DNA of 64,000 bases, from assembly GCA_934045905.1 (NCBI GenBank), contig OW203761.1, positions 27,888,964 through 27,952,963 on the forward strand. Reading direction: 5' to 3'. Below the pieces are notes generated by a model. The model was not told the DNA's origin. It made no database searches and was given only the letters and a program-made list of their open reading frames with translations. The DNA is from Leuctra nigra (taxonomy: Eukaryota > Arthropoda > Insecta > Plecoptera > Leuctridae). This document shows, one piece after another, positions 19,043 through 32,157 of the stretch (positions are counted from its first letter, which is position 1; each line of letters begins with the position of its first letter). Position numbers and translations under genes: made by a program.

Positions 19043-22000
19043 TTATTTCGGCTTATTCAGATAAACGATCTATCTGCTTGAAATACACACAAGGGGCTGA
19101 CATGAAATACAAAAATGTTGAAAGTGGTTCTCATCCCACTCGCTTATACTTGCCGTACTGTCAAATAAGAAATATACTAAGTCTCTTCACGCCAATCTAA
19201 TTTTACAGTTTATGTCTTCTTACACAACATAAGAGTGAAAGATTCCAATCTTTTCAAAAAGCCATTTGGTTTTCTGATATTTGAGTGGGTGAAAAACGGA
19301 GAGAAAAGCGCGATGCCATGTTTTTCGTGTCTGCAATGAACAATTTGATTGCAATATCGTTACTCTTCGGCAATCTATGTCAAAACGTGATCCGCTAACT
19401 ACCACGTACCGAGCAATTCGAAGCCAATATTTTACTCTGGTGGCGCACTAAAAACAGTGATGAACGTGTTTCATGCGGCGCTACGTGTTGTTTCCAGCAC
19501 GAATCTGTGTGATCCTAACACCTTGCCGCACTTCAAACACTTCTCGTTATTCGTACAAATGTACGGTTGAGAAAACCAACCGTTTTGGCACCGTTTCACA
19601 GTTATGTCGGCTTTGCAACATTGACTTGCTTTTATTGAATCACTGCTTGGTTGTGACTGAGCAAATTTGTGTTCCGTTTAGTTACACAAGCAGCCAATAC
19701 AGTTGCAGGATTAATAAGTTATATTAGCAACCAATTACAGATTTTTTTTGGATACGATTGGAGACAAAATGGGTTGACAAAATGATTTGAAATTTTAATC
19801 ATGATTAGAGAAAAGACAAACTAAGGGTTATAACTTGGCACATTTTTAATTTTCTGCTTCGTTAATTAGTAATAATAAGTTGATTTTTGGTGAAAAATGG
19901 TAATTTCATTGTCTCGCTGGGTGCCGTATGAATTTAATTTGAAAAATAATGGTTTCCAATCGTAACGGAAATTTGTTTTGCGCGGTTTTGTTGAATAACC
20001 GGCGCCTTATTAACAAGGCACGAAGCAAAAATGAAAAAGCGCTACTAATATACAATCATGACTGATCATGTGAACATCCTATCAAAGTTACACCCACTTA
20101 TGAAACAATTTTTCTCTCTCAATATATATTTATATTTAGACATTGAATAATGTATATTTTCATGGTAATTAATTGGATATTTTACTTTCCAATTAAGGAT
20201 GTCAACGATACGTCCTTGCGTCGTCTTCTAAGAAAACTCAATCTTCAAAGCAACTGCAAACTTTATTTGTACACTTTAATCAAGACTTCATAAGTCTTCT
20301 TAGTTTGTTATCTTTAAATTGGGAACGACTGGGAGGGGGATTTGGGAAGGTGCGTGCTTATTGTTGGATCTAAAGGTTTTATTTAACAATACACCCCACT
20401 TTTATAATCTCACTAATTGGATGAAGCTTTTAAAGTGAATCTAACTTTTCATCAGTTGCTTTAATTCTTCAGAAACTCACAGGGGAGGTGATTTCAATTA
20501 TCCCCAAACAATTTTGAGCTCGTAATATCTGATTAGCTATCTGATCGCTTTTCCAATGTAGTCTTATTCAAGAGCTTGTAAATTGTTTCAACTAAACATC
20601 AATTGTAATTGTTTCCAAGTGAGATATTTTGCGTTCTAAAATCTAAAAAGCTCGTGTTCCGAAGCTTGAGAAGGTTCGCAGTTCAAACAAAAAGTACCGA
20701 CATGGAGCGGAGTTGGCTTTGAATGGCTGCTGGTGTGACTTTCTGCATGAAGAATTCAAGTTGGGCGTTCGTTAGTGAAACTGAATCGTGAGAGTGAGTA
20801 GAGAAAGTTTTTGTGGAGGTAGCATACCGGAAAATTCTATATCCATCATTTGTTTATGACATCTGAGTTGATATTTGAGTGAAGTTAAACAAAAACACGG
20901 TCAGGCGAACTACGCAACACATGCTTATATAGGTATACACTTGTGGCCTTTCCATCAGTTTCCTTTTCGCTCTCCACTTTGCTGATTCGTTTTTACATTA
21001 ATACTTTCTCTGCGTACTTTGCCTTCCCTTATCCATGAATATATAGGATTGTAATTCATTATGTCTCAGATTAATATTGCATGATCTGCACCAACATGAG
21101 CATTGTTTTTCACTATTTTGTTTGTCCTCTTTTTTCCGTACACACAATCCAAACGTTATAGTTTTTCCGAACAATTTTGCAATTTTCTTTATTTTGGTAG
21201 TGGTTTTTGTTTAGTCAATTAAAAAGTAGTATATGCCTTATATTTCAGGGAAACATGAAAGAACCGGCTTAAATAGACACCTACCTACTTAGGAAACATC
21301 GCCCAAGAAATTTTATTTTTAAATTGTTGGGATGTAGCTCCTACAAAAGGATATTGTACAACTACAAAACGTATTTACTATAACGGACACGTGAATCAGC
21401 AGAGAGAGAGAGAGACTATACGGAAGTTACTGGCGGCAGCACACATTTCCGTTCTAGTAAATGTGTTTTGTAGCGGTCAAAATGCGTTTACGCACAGAAT
21501 ACTTTTCCGTAACGAAAAAACATGGACCATGAAGGTGTACGAGTAAACACATTTCAGTCAAACGAAACATTATTCTGTGATTCTGAGAAAAAAGATGTTA
21601 TAAATTCAACTTTTTGTTGAGATTGTTGGGATGTGAAGTGTCTTTGAAAAGATATCTGATTATTATATGCAATACAGATGATAGATGCGTTAGCGTTAGA
21701 GACACAAATTAATTATTTGACATTGCATTTTAATCAATAACGTTTCCTCAAAAAAAATAAAAATAAAAAAAAATAAAACGTTTCCTCACTCTTGTTGGAT
21801 TTAAACTTTGTTAAGCTGTAGACACAAACTTAACACCTGACTTTATCCAAGATTAGCCATTCACTTGGTCACAATGCAAGCAATACTAACTTACACATTA
21901 CGGAACTCCCTTCAGTAATGCAGGCCATGATTAACTTCCGAAGTTCAGCATGCATTAATTATGAAGCTTAAGATAACACAGGAAACCACTATTATTTTTT

Positions 22001-22377
22001 TATTATTTTTAATGTGTGTAAGATAAGAAATGAGATAGCCACTGCCATTTAGAGGCTATATAAAACCCCGCTATAAATCTTGATTATCTTTTCTTTGAAT
22101 GATAGCAAAGAATCGCAGTGTTTTTGTTTTCGTGGCTCTGGTTGGCGCTCGTCCAGTCTCTTCTCAAACATCATATTGCTTGGGCGGGGAGAAAAACCAG
22201 GTCAAAACACACTGGGGGAAGCTGTTAGCTTAACTTGCAGTTAGGATAGAAGGGGTTGTTTTCCAGGGTAGGAAAGTCAGCTTGGAATATCAATCAATCC
22301 GAAAATAAAGTATCAAAACATCCATCGATGCTTTGATTTTCCGTATATTGTGTTATGTGCTAGTCATTAAGCTACCG
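19043..22377. other. Unannotated A+T-rich DNA
   Basis: No exon or transposon recognised. Notable only: a short AG run at about 21402-21415, and a 13-base phrase AACGTTTCCTCA duplicated around an A-rich stretch (about 21738-21790). Confidence 0.4.
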
Positions 22378-22380
22378 TTA

Positions 22381-22778
22381 AGCCGGTTTCACATGAAGCG
22401 CGTTTCGCGTTTTGCGTTTTCGCGTTTTGTCCTTTTTTATAACTCCTAGAAGAGGCCGTCGAAAACAAAATGTTGATAAAATTTATTATTCTTGTTAGTA
22501 ACAATTTGCGTGTTATTAGATATGATTAGATGGAATTATATGCACAGGTGAGCAATTATTAACATTATAGTATTATTTTATAGTTTACGTAGTCGCACGT
22601 GATTAGCTGCTAGGTCGTGACGTAATTTTCGCCACGCGCGGTACTGAAAAACCTCCCGACAATCGAGATGGGGCGGCTTAAAAATAAAACGCGTGCGGCA
22701 AAATTTTCGGTGGTTTTGATGGGTCAATAAAAAAACGCGAAACGCAAAACGCGAAACGTGCTTTATGTGAAACCGGCT
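22381..22778. mobile_element. Harbinger-like MITE with TTA target duplication
   Basis: Terminal inverted repeats AGCCGGTTTCACATGAAGCG and the reverse complement of GCTTTATGTGAAACCGGCT. Subterminal GCGTTTCGCGTTTTGCGTTT is mirrored by AACGCGAAACGCAAAACGCG. TTA flanks both ends (22378-22380 and 22779-22781). About 398 bp, with no transposase frame. Confidence 0.82.
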
Positions 22779-22781
22779 TTA

Positions 22782-22915
22782 GACCGTTTTTGCGTTTTGA
22801 TTTACTTTTCTTATGACCAGTCACAAGTCTAGAACCCGCTCACGGCAGACTTGTGATTGGTTAATAGAAAAAACGCAAGGCGCTTTCCACTTTACGCTTA
22901 TGTGAATGCTATGTG
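22782..22915. mobile_element. Related MITE fragment (ACTTGTGATTGGTTAATAGA type)
   Basis: Holds ACTTGTGATTGGTTAATAGA and CGCTTATGTGAATGC, also found at 44845-44985. It lies directly next to the Harbinger-like element. Confidence 0.6.
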
Positions 22916-24612
22916 GACGCAGCTTTATACGCTTGATGTAATCATGTGAGATTTTAGAGAGAAAAGACTGCAACCTTCATGTATTCTAAAAAATGATCTA
23001 GCAAATTCTTCACAATTATTAAATTCGTCTATGACACTGTATCCCAAAGGAACTATATCTTCAAATGCACACTTTTCATCTGTCATGATGAGAAATACCG
23101 CTTCAGACAAGTATATGTTCTTATATGTGCATTCCAATTTATTTAAAAGTCTCTCTCCTGAAAGACACTACCTGACATATAACATCTTTTAATACAACAT
23201 CTTCTTGAGAACGTTCTTTGTTTCAACGATCTGGAATATTTTGATATGTATATTTTAATTGCGGCTATTATATATGGAGGTACGTTTTATTCCAGCAAAT
23301 ACGAGTCCTACAATGTTCAGTGGAAATGTATTTAATAGGCGGACACTATTCATAATAGAATATCCCGCAGAGGCTATACATTTATAACATGTGTGGACAT
23401 TTCGGTATTTTCTGCAGCGAATTTGATTAAAGATGAATGCACTCTGCGCCGCAAATGCAAAAGACCAAACAAATTAATGAAACTCAAGCAATTAAACATA
23501 AAATTCTGACTTAAAGACGCTCTTGCGTGAAGGCTGAGAATTAGTTTAATTAAAACTTAAAGATTGTAAAACGCATAGAAATGGAAAGAAGCGAAGTAAT
23601 ATTTTTGGGCTTTCGAAAGAAGTGACATTCAAAGAAATGGAAATTTATAAAATGATTTAAGATAGAATTTTATCTTGAAGATGCAAAATGAATCTTCTCA
23701 ATTTTATTTATGGCAATAAATTAAAGTATTTGGGTTCTAATTCATGGAACTCAATTGGAGCACAATTCCTAACGACCTTATTATAAACAGCCTCGCATCA
23801 CGTACAATTCTTACTGATTATTACTCGCACCTAATTGGGGGCAAACAAGATAAGGCGACATCTGAGATAACTGTAAATGTGTAAAGGTTTCCCAATTTTA
23901 CACCATTCTTTCGAGAAAACAATGTTACTGACTAGGAAATTAAGTAACACATTAAAACTTATTTGAATACAGTTTAGTGTTCAGTGTTGCTAGAGCAAAC
24001 TAATATTTGGGGTTGTCACTACAAAAATAACCACATAAAAATAACCACCTTGAAGACAGTTTTTAAAGGTGTTATGCAAGTGACAAGTGTAAGTACAAAT
24101 ACATGTACCTACTCATGAATTACTGAGAAACGATATTCATAGTTAAATTCTAGAGTTGACCAATTTTGTCCGCGGATATGTTTGACTGGTCTGTCATATT
24201 GTCATGTATAAGGTTGAGGCGACGACGTTATGATTAAATAAAGGCAGTACTCTTAGAAAAGAAACACTGCGAGGCAAACTGGGAACGTGATAATGGCGGT
24301 AGAGAAGAGAAGATGAAGGAGTAGGAGGTCGAGCAAAGTAGCATGAATTCTATCTAGCCCATACGTTGTAGTCCTATCTACAGCGCCCAGATTCGCGAAG
24401 AATAGTGTAAATTGGTCCCACTCACTTTTCATTTTGACACTGGAAACTTATACATTGTCAAAGGAAAATAACTTGTCTGTAACGAACAGACACTTGAGTA
24501 AGTTTTCATTCACATGAAACACTCGAAATATCATTTCTACACATACGCTCGTTATCAATGGAGTACTTAAAACTTCTGACAAACACTGACTAGGAAAGTC
24601 TGTTTTCCATCA
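22916..24612. other. Unannotated A+T-rich DNA
   Basis: No exon or matched repeat seen. The open frame at 22925-23137 (minus) has no recognisable domain. Confidence 0.4.
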
Positions 24613-25238
24613 TTGAGCGAGCGTCACCACCGTACTCTTATGGCACTTTCTGTTTGTGTTTTTTTTGTCTGCACTGCCCAGGTCAAACCGCACAACCAAT
24701 CGATGAAATTTTGCACGCATTAAGGTAATCTATGCGGTCCCTGGGATCGTTTTTGAACGGAGTCCTGTGATTGGTTCAAATAAAAAAAAACTTTTGATTG
24801 GTTGGTACGACCAAAATATAAAATTTTGCAAAGTCATTGCAACAAACATGTCCCTAATCTTAAAAAATTTCAGCCAAATCCACCCATTGGTTAAAATTTA
24901 AACCCATATTTCTTGTGATTTTTTAAATTTAAACTAGAACCGTTTGACCGATCAACTTAAAACTTTACATGGTCATTGGGACGAGGTAGTTTTGCCAATT
25001 TGAAGACTAATCTGTCGTTATTTTCAAAAGTTATTGTAATTTTAAGGACATTTTATTCTATAATCTTGAAATATTTGGCAAGAATAAACTAAATTTTCAT
25101 CCCTGCTTTCTTGATGCTTCAGTTCCAAGACCTGTAGATCAGCTGATACAAGTGCGTTTACAAGTTTGTAAACGCATATCAAATCGGATGCAGTACGAAG
25201 GCTCACTCATCAACGCGTTACACTGAGCGTTTTCCTAG
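24613..25238 (+). mobile_element. Helitron-like dispersed repeat, full-length copy
   Basis: Starts TGAGCGAGCGTCACCACCGT and ends CAACGCGTTACACTGAGCGT followed by TTTCCTAG, with a T immediately after. Internal phrases are CCTGTGATTGG, GACCGATCAACTTAAAAC and TTACATGGTCATTGGGAC. No coding potential. Confidence 0.75.
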
Positions 25239-25419
25239 TTATTTTGACTTTCAGTCGTTCAATTATGTCTTTTGGAATATTCTAATTTATCAGTTCGACT
25301 TTATTCGATAATCTTCTAATTAAATACGTCAAAGAAAGTAATATTTTCTTTGAATACATTTGACAAATATTTAAAAACAAGCATATTATTAAAAAATATT
25401 CATTAATATTGAATTTCCT

Positions 25420-25678
25420 GACCGATGCGTATGAAAGTTGTAAAAACACCAAGAAGCATTGGTCCCAATGGCCATGCAAAATTTGAAGGCACTTGGTCAA
25501 ACGGTTCCATTTTTAATTTTTAACCAACCACAGGAGGACCTCGTTCAAAATCTGTACTTGTGACCTCTCATATGACATCAGTGTGCGGGAAAAATTTCAG
25601 ATCAATTGGTTGAATGGCGTTATCAAAAACACAGATATAAAGCCGCAACGCACGCCGCAACGCACGCTAGCTCGCTAA
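25420..25678 (-). mobile_element. Helitron-like dispersed repeat, 5' portion, reverse orientation
   Basis: Reverse complement of the family: CCCAATGGCCATGCAAAATT, GGTCAAACGGTTCC and AATTTCAGATCAATTGGTTG. The GAGCGAGC end is reduced to GCTAGCTCGCTAATC. It lies 180 bp from the preceding copy in opposite orientation. Confidence 0.6.
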
Positions 25679-28600
25679 TCAATAATTGTTCTAAGAACCG
25701 GAAACCAGCTCGAAATTAACTCGAATATACTTGGACTCATCACTTTCATCCAACGAATTAAGCTTGATAATGAAATTATCCCCTTCTGTTGGAAGAATGA
25801 TGTCGGTGAATAAACTGCCGCTAAGAGAGGTTGTTGGACCGCGGCATGCAGTTAGCGTCGCGACGCCCATGTGATCTAATGAGCGTCGTGACGCCCCCCC
25901 TGCTGTGACTGCTGATGGAACCTTAATGCATACAAATCGGCGGCGAAACGTGCATTCTAAGTCTGTACACTAGTGATGGGTTGCTTAAAATACAACTGTT
26001 CTAACGTACAACAATTTAGAAATAAATGTAAAGAGCTGAAGAACAAATAATCATTTCTAATGATGATGATATAATTTTTAATTTTTTCTTGTGAGTGAGG
26101 CAATCTCCATAAGCAGTAATGACAGACAAATTAAGATAAGGCTTAACAAGAGAATTTATACTATTCTCCGTACATTGATTCTCCAAATGCTCCAAATAAA
26201 TTTTGTAAAGTTTAGGTAAACCCCACATTTAAGTAAAATAAAAATACACTTTCTTGTTTTCATAAAAATTAATATCTTCTTTAAACTTCATTACTCCACG
26301 AATTCCTTTCTCTCTCTTTCTCTTTCACTCATCAACATAACGACACCCACAAGACTAGAGGAGTGTATTTCATTCCGCGTAATAATCTCTCTTTTAATAT
26401 TTCCATAGAGATGACATTTGTCTACTCTCTACTCAAATATCCACAGCTCAGAATGCCTCGGGGAGCGAAGCAGCCAGCGGAGACCAACAAACTAGTTTCA
26501 TATATTCATATGGGACGACCGCACCGCAACGTTGGCTCGACATTCGTTCCATATTTGTTTTTTACTTTTTTTCCAGCTGTGTATCTAATTAAATTTGGGG
26601 GATGAATTATTTTCATTCAGTAATTAAAAATGTTAATAATCAAATATTTTATACAGTTACATTATTCCGGCATGGAAATTAATATTAATCTACAATCTAT
26701 AACCACTACTTTGAGAGTTATAATAATATATCTACTTTATACCAACACTTTTTAAAACAGCAAAGTTGATGCACTAATTGTGCACTAATTGTGATGCGCC
26801 AACGGATGCGAATGTCTCGATATTAGGTTCCTCTAACTCGTAAACGCTATTTCCTATTGTTGGCAAGTTTGGTATTTCTTTTGGTCGGGTCCAATATTAA
26901 GAAATTTCACGACAATGTGGGAGTTTCCATAATTGATTCACCAAACCGGAAATCCTATGGTAATTGTTAATGCTACAGAAATGTATTTTGGAACCGTAGT
27001 GTACGGTTTGGCTAACTATGTTGGTTGTGCTCTGAAATAAAAATTGAGATAATTTAGAATTTCCGAGTGCGTGGGTAGACTCCACGAACGTGATATTTCT
27101 ACTGCTCTTTTAAATCGTCACGGGAAAATTTGAACGATTATATTTTCATTCAAAGAGATTTATATTTTAGAGTACATTACCAGAATATGCTGAGCCATGT
27201 ACTTCATATTAAAAAAATTAATGGTTTCCTTAAAGGCAAAACAACGACTTCGAAATGATTTGTATAATTTTAGTACCGCATTTCTATCGGATTTTCATTC
27301 TTTCGATATAACAATTCTTTTCTATTCATTATTCTATTTATTCATGCATACACACACAATTAAATTAGTGTTAGTGGGTCGAAGATAAAATATGGAATGT
27401 AATAAGAAAAAATAAAATTAATACAAAATGAATGAATAGAAAGGATAAAATAATGTAGGGATGAATAATAGATCTACGGTGAATGTATTTCCAAGATAAG
27501 GCAGTTAATGAAAAGGTAATTTCTCTTTTAACATATTGCTTTGACTATATTTCAAGGAAGTCATGCATAGAGCTAACAAATCAGATAATTTTCCTGCAGT
27601 TCTCTTTAATTAACGTCATGTTATGGAATAGGTGGCGCCAATATAATGATACCTGTTCGTCGTTAGCGCCACCACAGATTCGCGTCGCTGCTTCTCTCCG
27701 ACTCACTCTCCTCCCTCAAGACATATTGACAAACACAACGGGATCGTAAAGCTCGATCCCGGTCCCTTATTCCCTTGTCACATATCACAGAGGCGGCACC
27801 TGGAAGAAGGGTTGTTATGTTTGGTGGCGCCACGTCTGGAGCTGTCTTCATCGTCTAGAGCCAGACGCTCCGGGGAGAAAACACACCTTCGTGATTTTTT
27901 AAATTAATACAAAAGTCACGGGAAAATCTGTTTTCCTCTCGAGCGTTGGAAATTAAATAGTAAAAATCCGTTTCATTTTCATTTAATCTCCATTAATTGA
28001 ATCAAAGCCAAACAAGTTCAAAGAAAAACAAATGTATTGAAGTCGCATGATTTTTGATAATGAGGCACGTGAATTTGTAAACAACATCTTTCAGTTACCA
28101 ACTCCAGCACCAATATGTTTGCATGTAGCATCTGGCAACCGTTTCCTTCTCATTTCATTTGATGTTGTATTGGATTGTAATTTGCCTATTCTTTATTTTT
28201 CCGTTAGACATGTATAATTAATATACATTACAAGTATAGATATCATCATTCTTAAAACTAACTTAATGTCTAAAATAATAAATCCATAAGTCAATATTAG
28301 AGTGCAGATTATTAGCATGGTCATACAGTAAAAATAAATGGGTTTGTTCACTGGCATTTGCTCTCACCAGGATCGCTAGCATAGAGTCTGCTTAAAAATG
28401 GCGCCGCCAAATTTAGACACGTACATGCAAGGATGACAGTCCACTCTTGTTGTTTTTAAAAGTATTGTCTTTGACAGACGTTAACTGTTCCAGGCGGCAA
28501 CTGTTAGAAACATTTGAATACTACCCGTTTGGAAGAGTATTTAAATGTATATATTTAATTTATTAAAAATATGGGAAGTATTCAACTGGACCAGCATTTA

Positions 28601-29699
28601 ATTCATGTTAAACTAGTTTCAATTACTTAATATTTATGCTTTTAAATCGCTTTACTCTATTTATCTTCTTTTGTTTTCACTTGATATAAAATTCACGTCA
28701 ATAAACAAAACGTCAATCTGTTGCCATGGTAACCAGAGATTTTTGTTTTATGCCTTCTTTGTGCTCTCTCTCTAGAGAGCGTATGAAGATGGCACTGATA
28801 GAAAGCTCAGTACTGTAGCGCGATCTGTAATAATAGCTTATGCGTGCTTGAACAAGCCCATTGAAAACACACATATCCTAGGCCGATTGAAATTCAATAA
28901 GGCTTCAATGTCAGTTATGCAGGATGGAAGTTTATTGTAAATTGTGGTACACAGGTAGAACGGGCTATTGTTATAGAAGGAGTGGGTGTGCGTTGTTGTG
29001 CGGATGACTGCACGCTTGATCTTGTTGAGTGGAGGAGTTGTGAGGAAATAGATGGAGGCTGGATATTACGAAAGTGATATTTCCTAAATTTAATAAATTT
29101 ATGGAAAGGCATCCAATTCCGCCGTGAAGAAGCATCCCTCATGAGGAGTGTGGCTACAATCGCGTTACGCATTGGCAAACTGACAGGTGGATGTATTGCT
29201 GGCGGCTTGAAGGACGTTTGGAAGACGGAAGACAACGTCGTATTTATCAAGGTTTTATTGTCCTATACATCGACGAGAGAGTTAGTCACGTGATAGACTG
29301 ACTTCTCCCGACGCCCGATCGAGTTGATTTGAGTGCTCCAGAAAATATATACCCAAGAGGAAAGTGAAAATATATAGGAGGTAGTACACCTGCGTGGCAG
29401 GAAAAAATTGAAGTTTAAAGCTGCGTATTTAAAAAAAAACGTATAATTTTTCTCGCTGTCATGATGTCATTACTAAAAAATTGTGAAATATTTTGATTTA
29501 TTATGTCAAACGGTGATGCCTAGATGCCATTTTAATTTTTCTTTCAATCAGAGGGCAGCGCTAAAAAAAAGCTATGCACTATAAGTCAAATAATAATATG
29601 AGCGTGTGTGCAAAATTTCAGCTTGATCGTAAACATAATAATTTGACCCGTGGCGGCGGGTCTAAAATAAAAAAGTGTCCAAAAGTGCCGAATGAACAC
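25679..29699. other. Unannotated DNA with scattered short repeats
   Basis: No exon recognised. 25853-25900 has two copies of a (G/T)AGCGTCG(C/T)GACGCC phrase. 26855-26990 resembles 48580-48700 (AAATTTCACGACAATGTGGG versus GATATTTCGCAACAATGTGA). 27630-27840 has repeated GGTGGCGCCA. The rest is A+T-rich. Confidence 0.4.
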
Positions 29700-30229
29700 T
29701 GAGCGAGCGAAGCGAGCGTCTCATTTAGCTCTTTTGGACACTTTCTCTGTTTTTCTCTGTTTTTGTTTTTTTTCCAGACGCCACAGGCCACATTGTTTTT
29801 CCGATCGAGCTTAAATTTTGCACACATACTAATATCATTCTAACTTAGTTTGGGATTGTTTTTGAAAGCTGCCCTCTGATTGGTTCAAATTTTAAAAAAT
29901 ATCTCCCGTTTGGTCGAAAGTCAGTAGAGAATAAGTAGAGAATGTTTGTACTTTTTGGCATTTTTAACTGTTTTTAATTAGAATGTCAGAAGAGATCGAA
30001 ACGGGATTTCCAGTGCAGCTTTGATCCGATTTTCTTTATGCATGCACCTAGATGGCTATTCTCAGTTTCAATTAAAATCCAGTACTTTTATATTGATTGA
30101 GTGGATCGTATTTCAATTCAATATGGCTGTATACCTATTATGTTTTCTGATGCGTTAAGAAATTCCGGGTGGAGATGATGCGCGTTTCGGTGCTCGCTCA
30201 TCAACGCGTTACACAGAGCGTTTTCCTAG
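29700..30229 (+). mobile_element. Helitron-like dispersed repeat, full-length copy
   Basis: Starts TGAGCGAGCGAAGCGAGCGT and ends ATCAACGCGTTACACAGAGC then GTTTTCCTAG, followed by T. Internal TTCCGATCGAGC, AAATTTTGCACACATA and CCTCTGATTGGTTC. Confidence 0.8.
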
Positions 30230-31083
30230 TAAGTAACTTTAATATCGAATCTTTGAAGATATTTTTTTCTTAAACTGACTTGAAATTGCGTTCCATCAGA
30301 GTTTATTTTCTATCGATTTTCGATTGCTACCTTCCAAGAAACCCGTGTTTTCCTAAATCTTAAGGTACACTCTTCTAACCAATAACCGCATCGATACTTC
30401 AGATGGGAATGTTGAACGCACAAATTAATCACCGACGAACAAAGCCCGGATTTATTGAAAATCCTGAAAGAGAGGGACCAAAAGCACTTGAATAAAGCCG
30501 ATTTAATGGCTTCATGAAAAAATATTCATCATCGAAATCGTTATAATATCTAAATGATTAAAATGGCCAAGGAAACGTCAACAGTTGAGGGTTGCTGACA
30601 ATAGTCTCAGTCAAAGTAAGATTATTTTTTTGAATAAGAATATATCAGATCTCTTCTCTCAAGAGTTATGAGGGAACCCAAACTGCTGATTAAGTAGTTT
30701 AATTAATTGGTAAAGAATAGAGCTGGTAACCCGAACGGTCTGGAAAAATAATGTCAAAAATATTCCACATATTTCTCATAATATTTCACCCCCGACTGGG
30801 TTCGAACACCAGTCGGGATCTGCGTTTTTATTTCGAGGCTCCTTCTCGCATGAACAGCACAAATCTCGCATCGTGCATGCGATTCTCGTACGTTTATACG
30901 TACGAGAAGCCTAATGCACAATCAAATTATGTTAAATGGTTTAAGAAGGTACCTATGGCGGGATAGTGTATAAGATAAAATTACAGGTGCTGTTATAAAC
31001 GTAATGATGCACAACTGTCACAAGCGTCACAAGGTTTATGGTATAAGGAAAGCTGAAATAAGAAATCAACTAAATCCATTTCT
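30230..31083. other. Unannotated A+T-rich DNA
   Basis: No gene recognised. 30788-30815 holds CCCCCGACTGGGTTCGAACA, a B-box-like phrase (GGTTCGAAC), possibly another SINE relic. Confidence 0.35.
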
Positions 31084-31084
31084 T

Positions 31085-31345
31085 ATTAATAAATACCAAC
31101 TGCAATGTGAAAAGATTTTCCTCGAGTGGGACTCGAACCCACGACCTTCCGATATCCAGTCAGATGCTCTACCAGCATCTGACTCCAAAGCAGCTTACAT
31201 TGGAACACAGCCGCTGTAAGGCCGCTGCAATGTGAACCGCCTCGGTAGCTCAGCTGGTAAAGGATCTGACTGGATATCGGAAGGTCGTGGTTCGAGTCCC
31301 ACTCGAGGAAAATCTTTTCACATTGCAGTTGGTATTTATTAACAT
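31085..31345. repeat. Head-to-head inverted duplication of a tRNA-like sequence
   Basis: Left arm about 31085-31168 and right arm about 31258-31345 are near-perfect reverse complements. Each contains AGGTCGTGG(G)TTCGAGTCC, CACTCGAGGAAAATCTTTTC and ACATTGCAGTTGGTATTTAT. The plus-strand copy adds CCTCGGTAGCTCAGCTGGTA upstream, giving a tRNA-like cloverleaf: D-arm GCTC, anticodon arm TCTGA-CTGGATA-TCGGA with loop triplet GGA, T-arm GTGG-TTCGAGT-CCAC. The acceptor stem has a mismatch and the D-stem is broken, so this is more likely tRNA-derived (SINE) than a working tRNA. Confidence 0.75.
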
Positions 31346-31631
31346 TCACCTAACTGAGGGAATCAGTAAAAACCATATTTCATCAATTTCTCATTGCAAA
31401 ACACTATTTCACTTTATGACACACCAATCAGAAGAGAGCAGAGTAAATATAAAAGTCAAATTCATACGAGAAATTGAAAAATCTCCTGAATGAATGTCAT
31501 TGTAAGCATTTTAATTTGATATATGTGCTTAGTCTTGCTCATATTTTTGTTTCCATATCATTTTTGAAATAATCTCGTGAAACTAGCAGTTGTGCACATG
31601 ACTCTGTAATAACATCTTATTCACTATTCAC
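31346..31631. other. Spacer; short phrase shared with 50573-50605
   Basis: ACTGAGGGAATCAGTAAAAA continuing CCATATTTCA at 31355-31383 is repeated at 50575-50604. This suggests a common element end. No gene. Confidence 0.5.
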
Positions 31632-32149
31632 CTTGGGCGCCCGCAGGATTTCTGCCAGGTGGGGGCAGGTCAAGGAAAACAATATTTTACGGGTTTAAAG
31701 AGGGGGGTGAGGGGGGTACAGTTTTTAAAGAGACGGAACGCCGAAGCGAACCGAAGCTCTCAACACGGCTTGCGCGGCCCGAGGACCGCGCCGCCCCCAC
31801 GCGCCGAGACGCGATTGTCAGCATGTATGTGACCGACCCTCAGTCAGGCGTGGTCCAGGAAGTAATCCCAAGGACCGCAATGTGCGTTCGAAACGTCGAT
31901 GTTCATGTGTCCTGCAGTTCACACATTGACGCGCCATTTGTTGCGTTTGCTGGGGTGGGGGGCGCGCCCCCACCCTGCCCCGCAAGGCATTTTTTGGATT
32001 TTTTACACTGTGAAATCAATTTTTTTAGTTCTTTTTTTGTTACAAAATGATACTATACGTTAAACCCAATACAATTTTTATGTTTTCCTGACATCCAGGG
32101 GGGGCAAGCGCCCCCCCTTGCCCCCCCCCCCCCCCTGCGGGCGCCCATG
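31632..32149. mobile_element. hAT-like non-autonomous element with 8-bp target duplication
   Basis: Terminal inverted repeats CTTGGGCGCCCGCAGG and, reverse complemented, CATGGGCGCCCGCAGG. CTATTCAC is duplicated exactly at 31624-31631 and 32150-32157. Subterminal regions are G-rich on the left and C-rich on the right. The open frame at 31823-32050 has no transposase features. An 8-bp duplication with CA..TG ends is characteristic of hAT elements. Confidence 0.85.
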
Positions 32150-32157
32150 CTATTCAC

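Noticed and set aside
31239..31309. Functional serine tRNA (loop triplet GGA)
   Set aside because: Broken D-stem, mismatch in the acceptor stem and no long variable arm expected for tRNA-Ser; part of an inverted SINE-like repeat.
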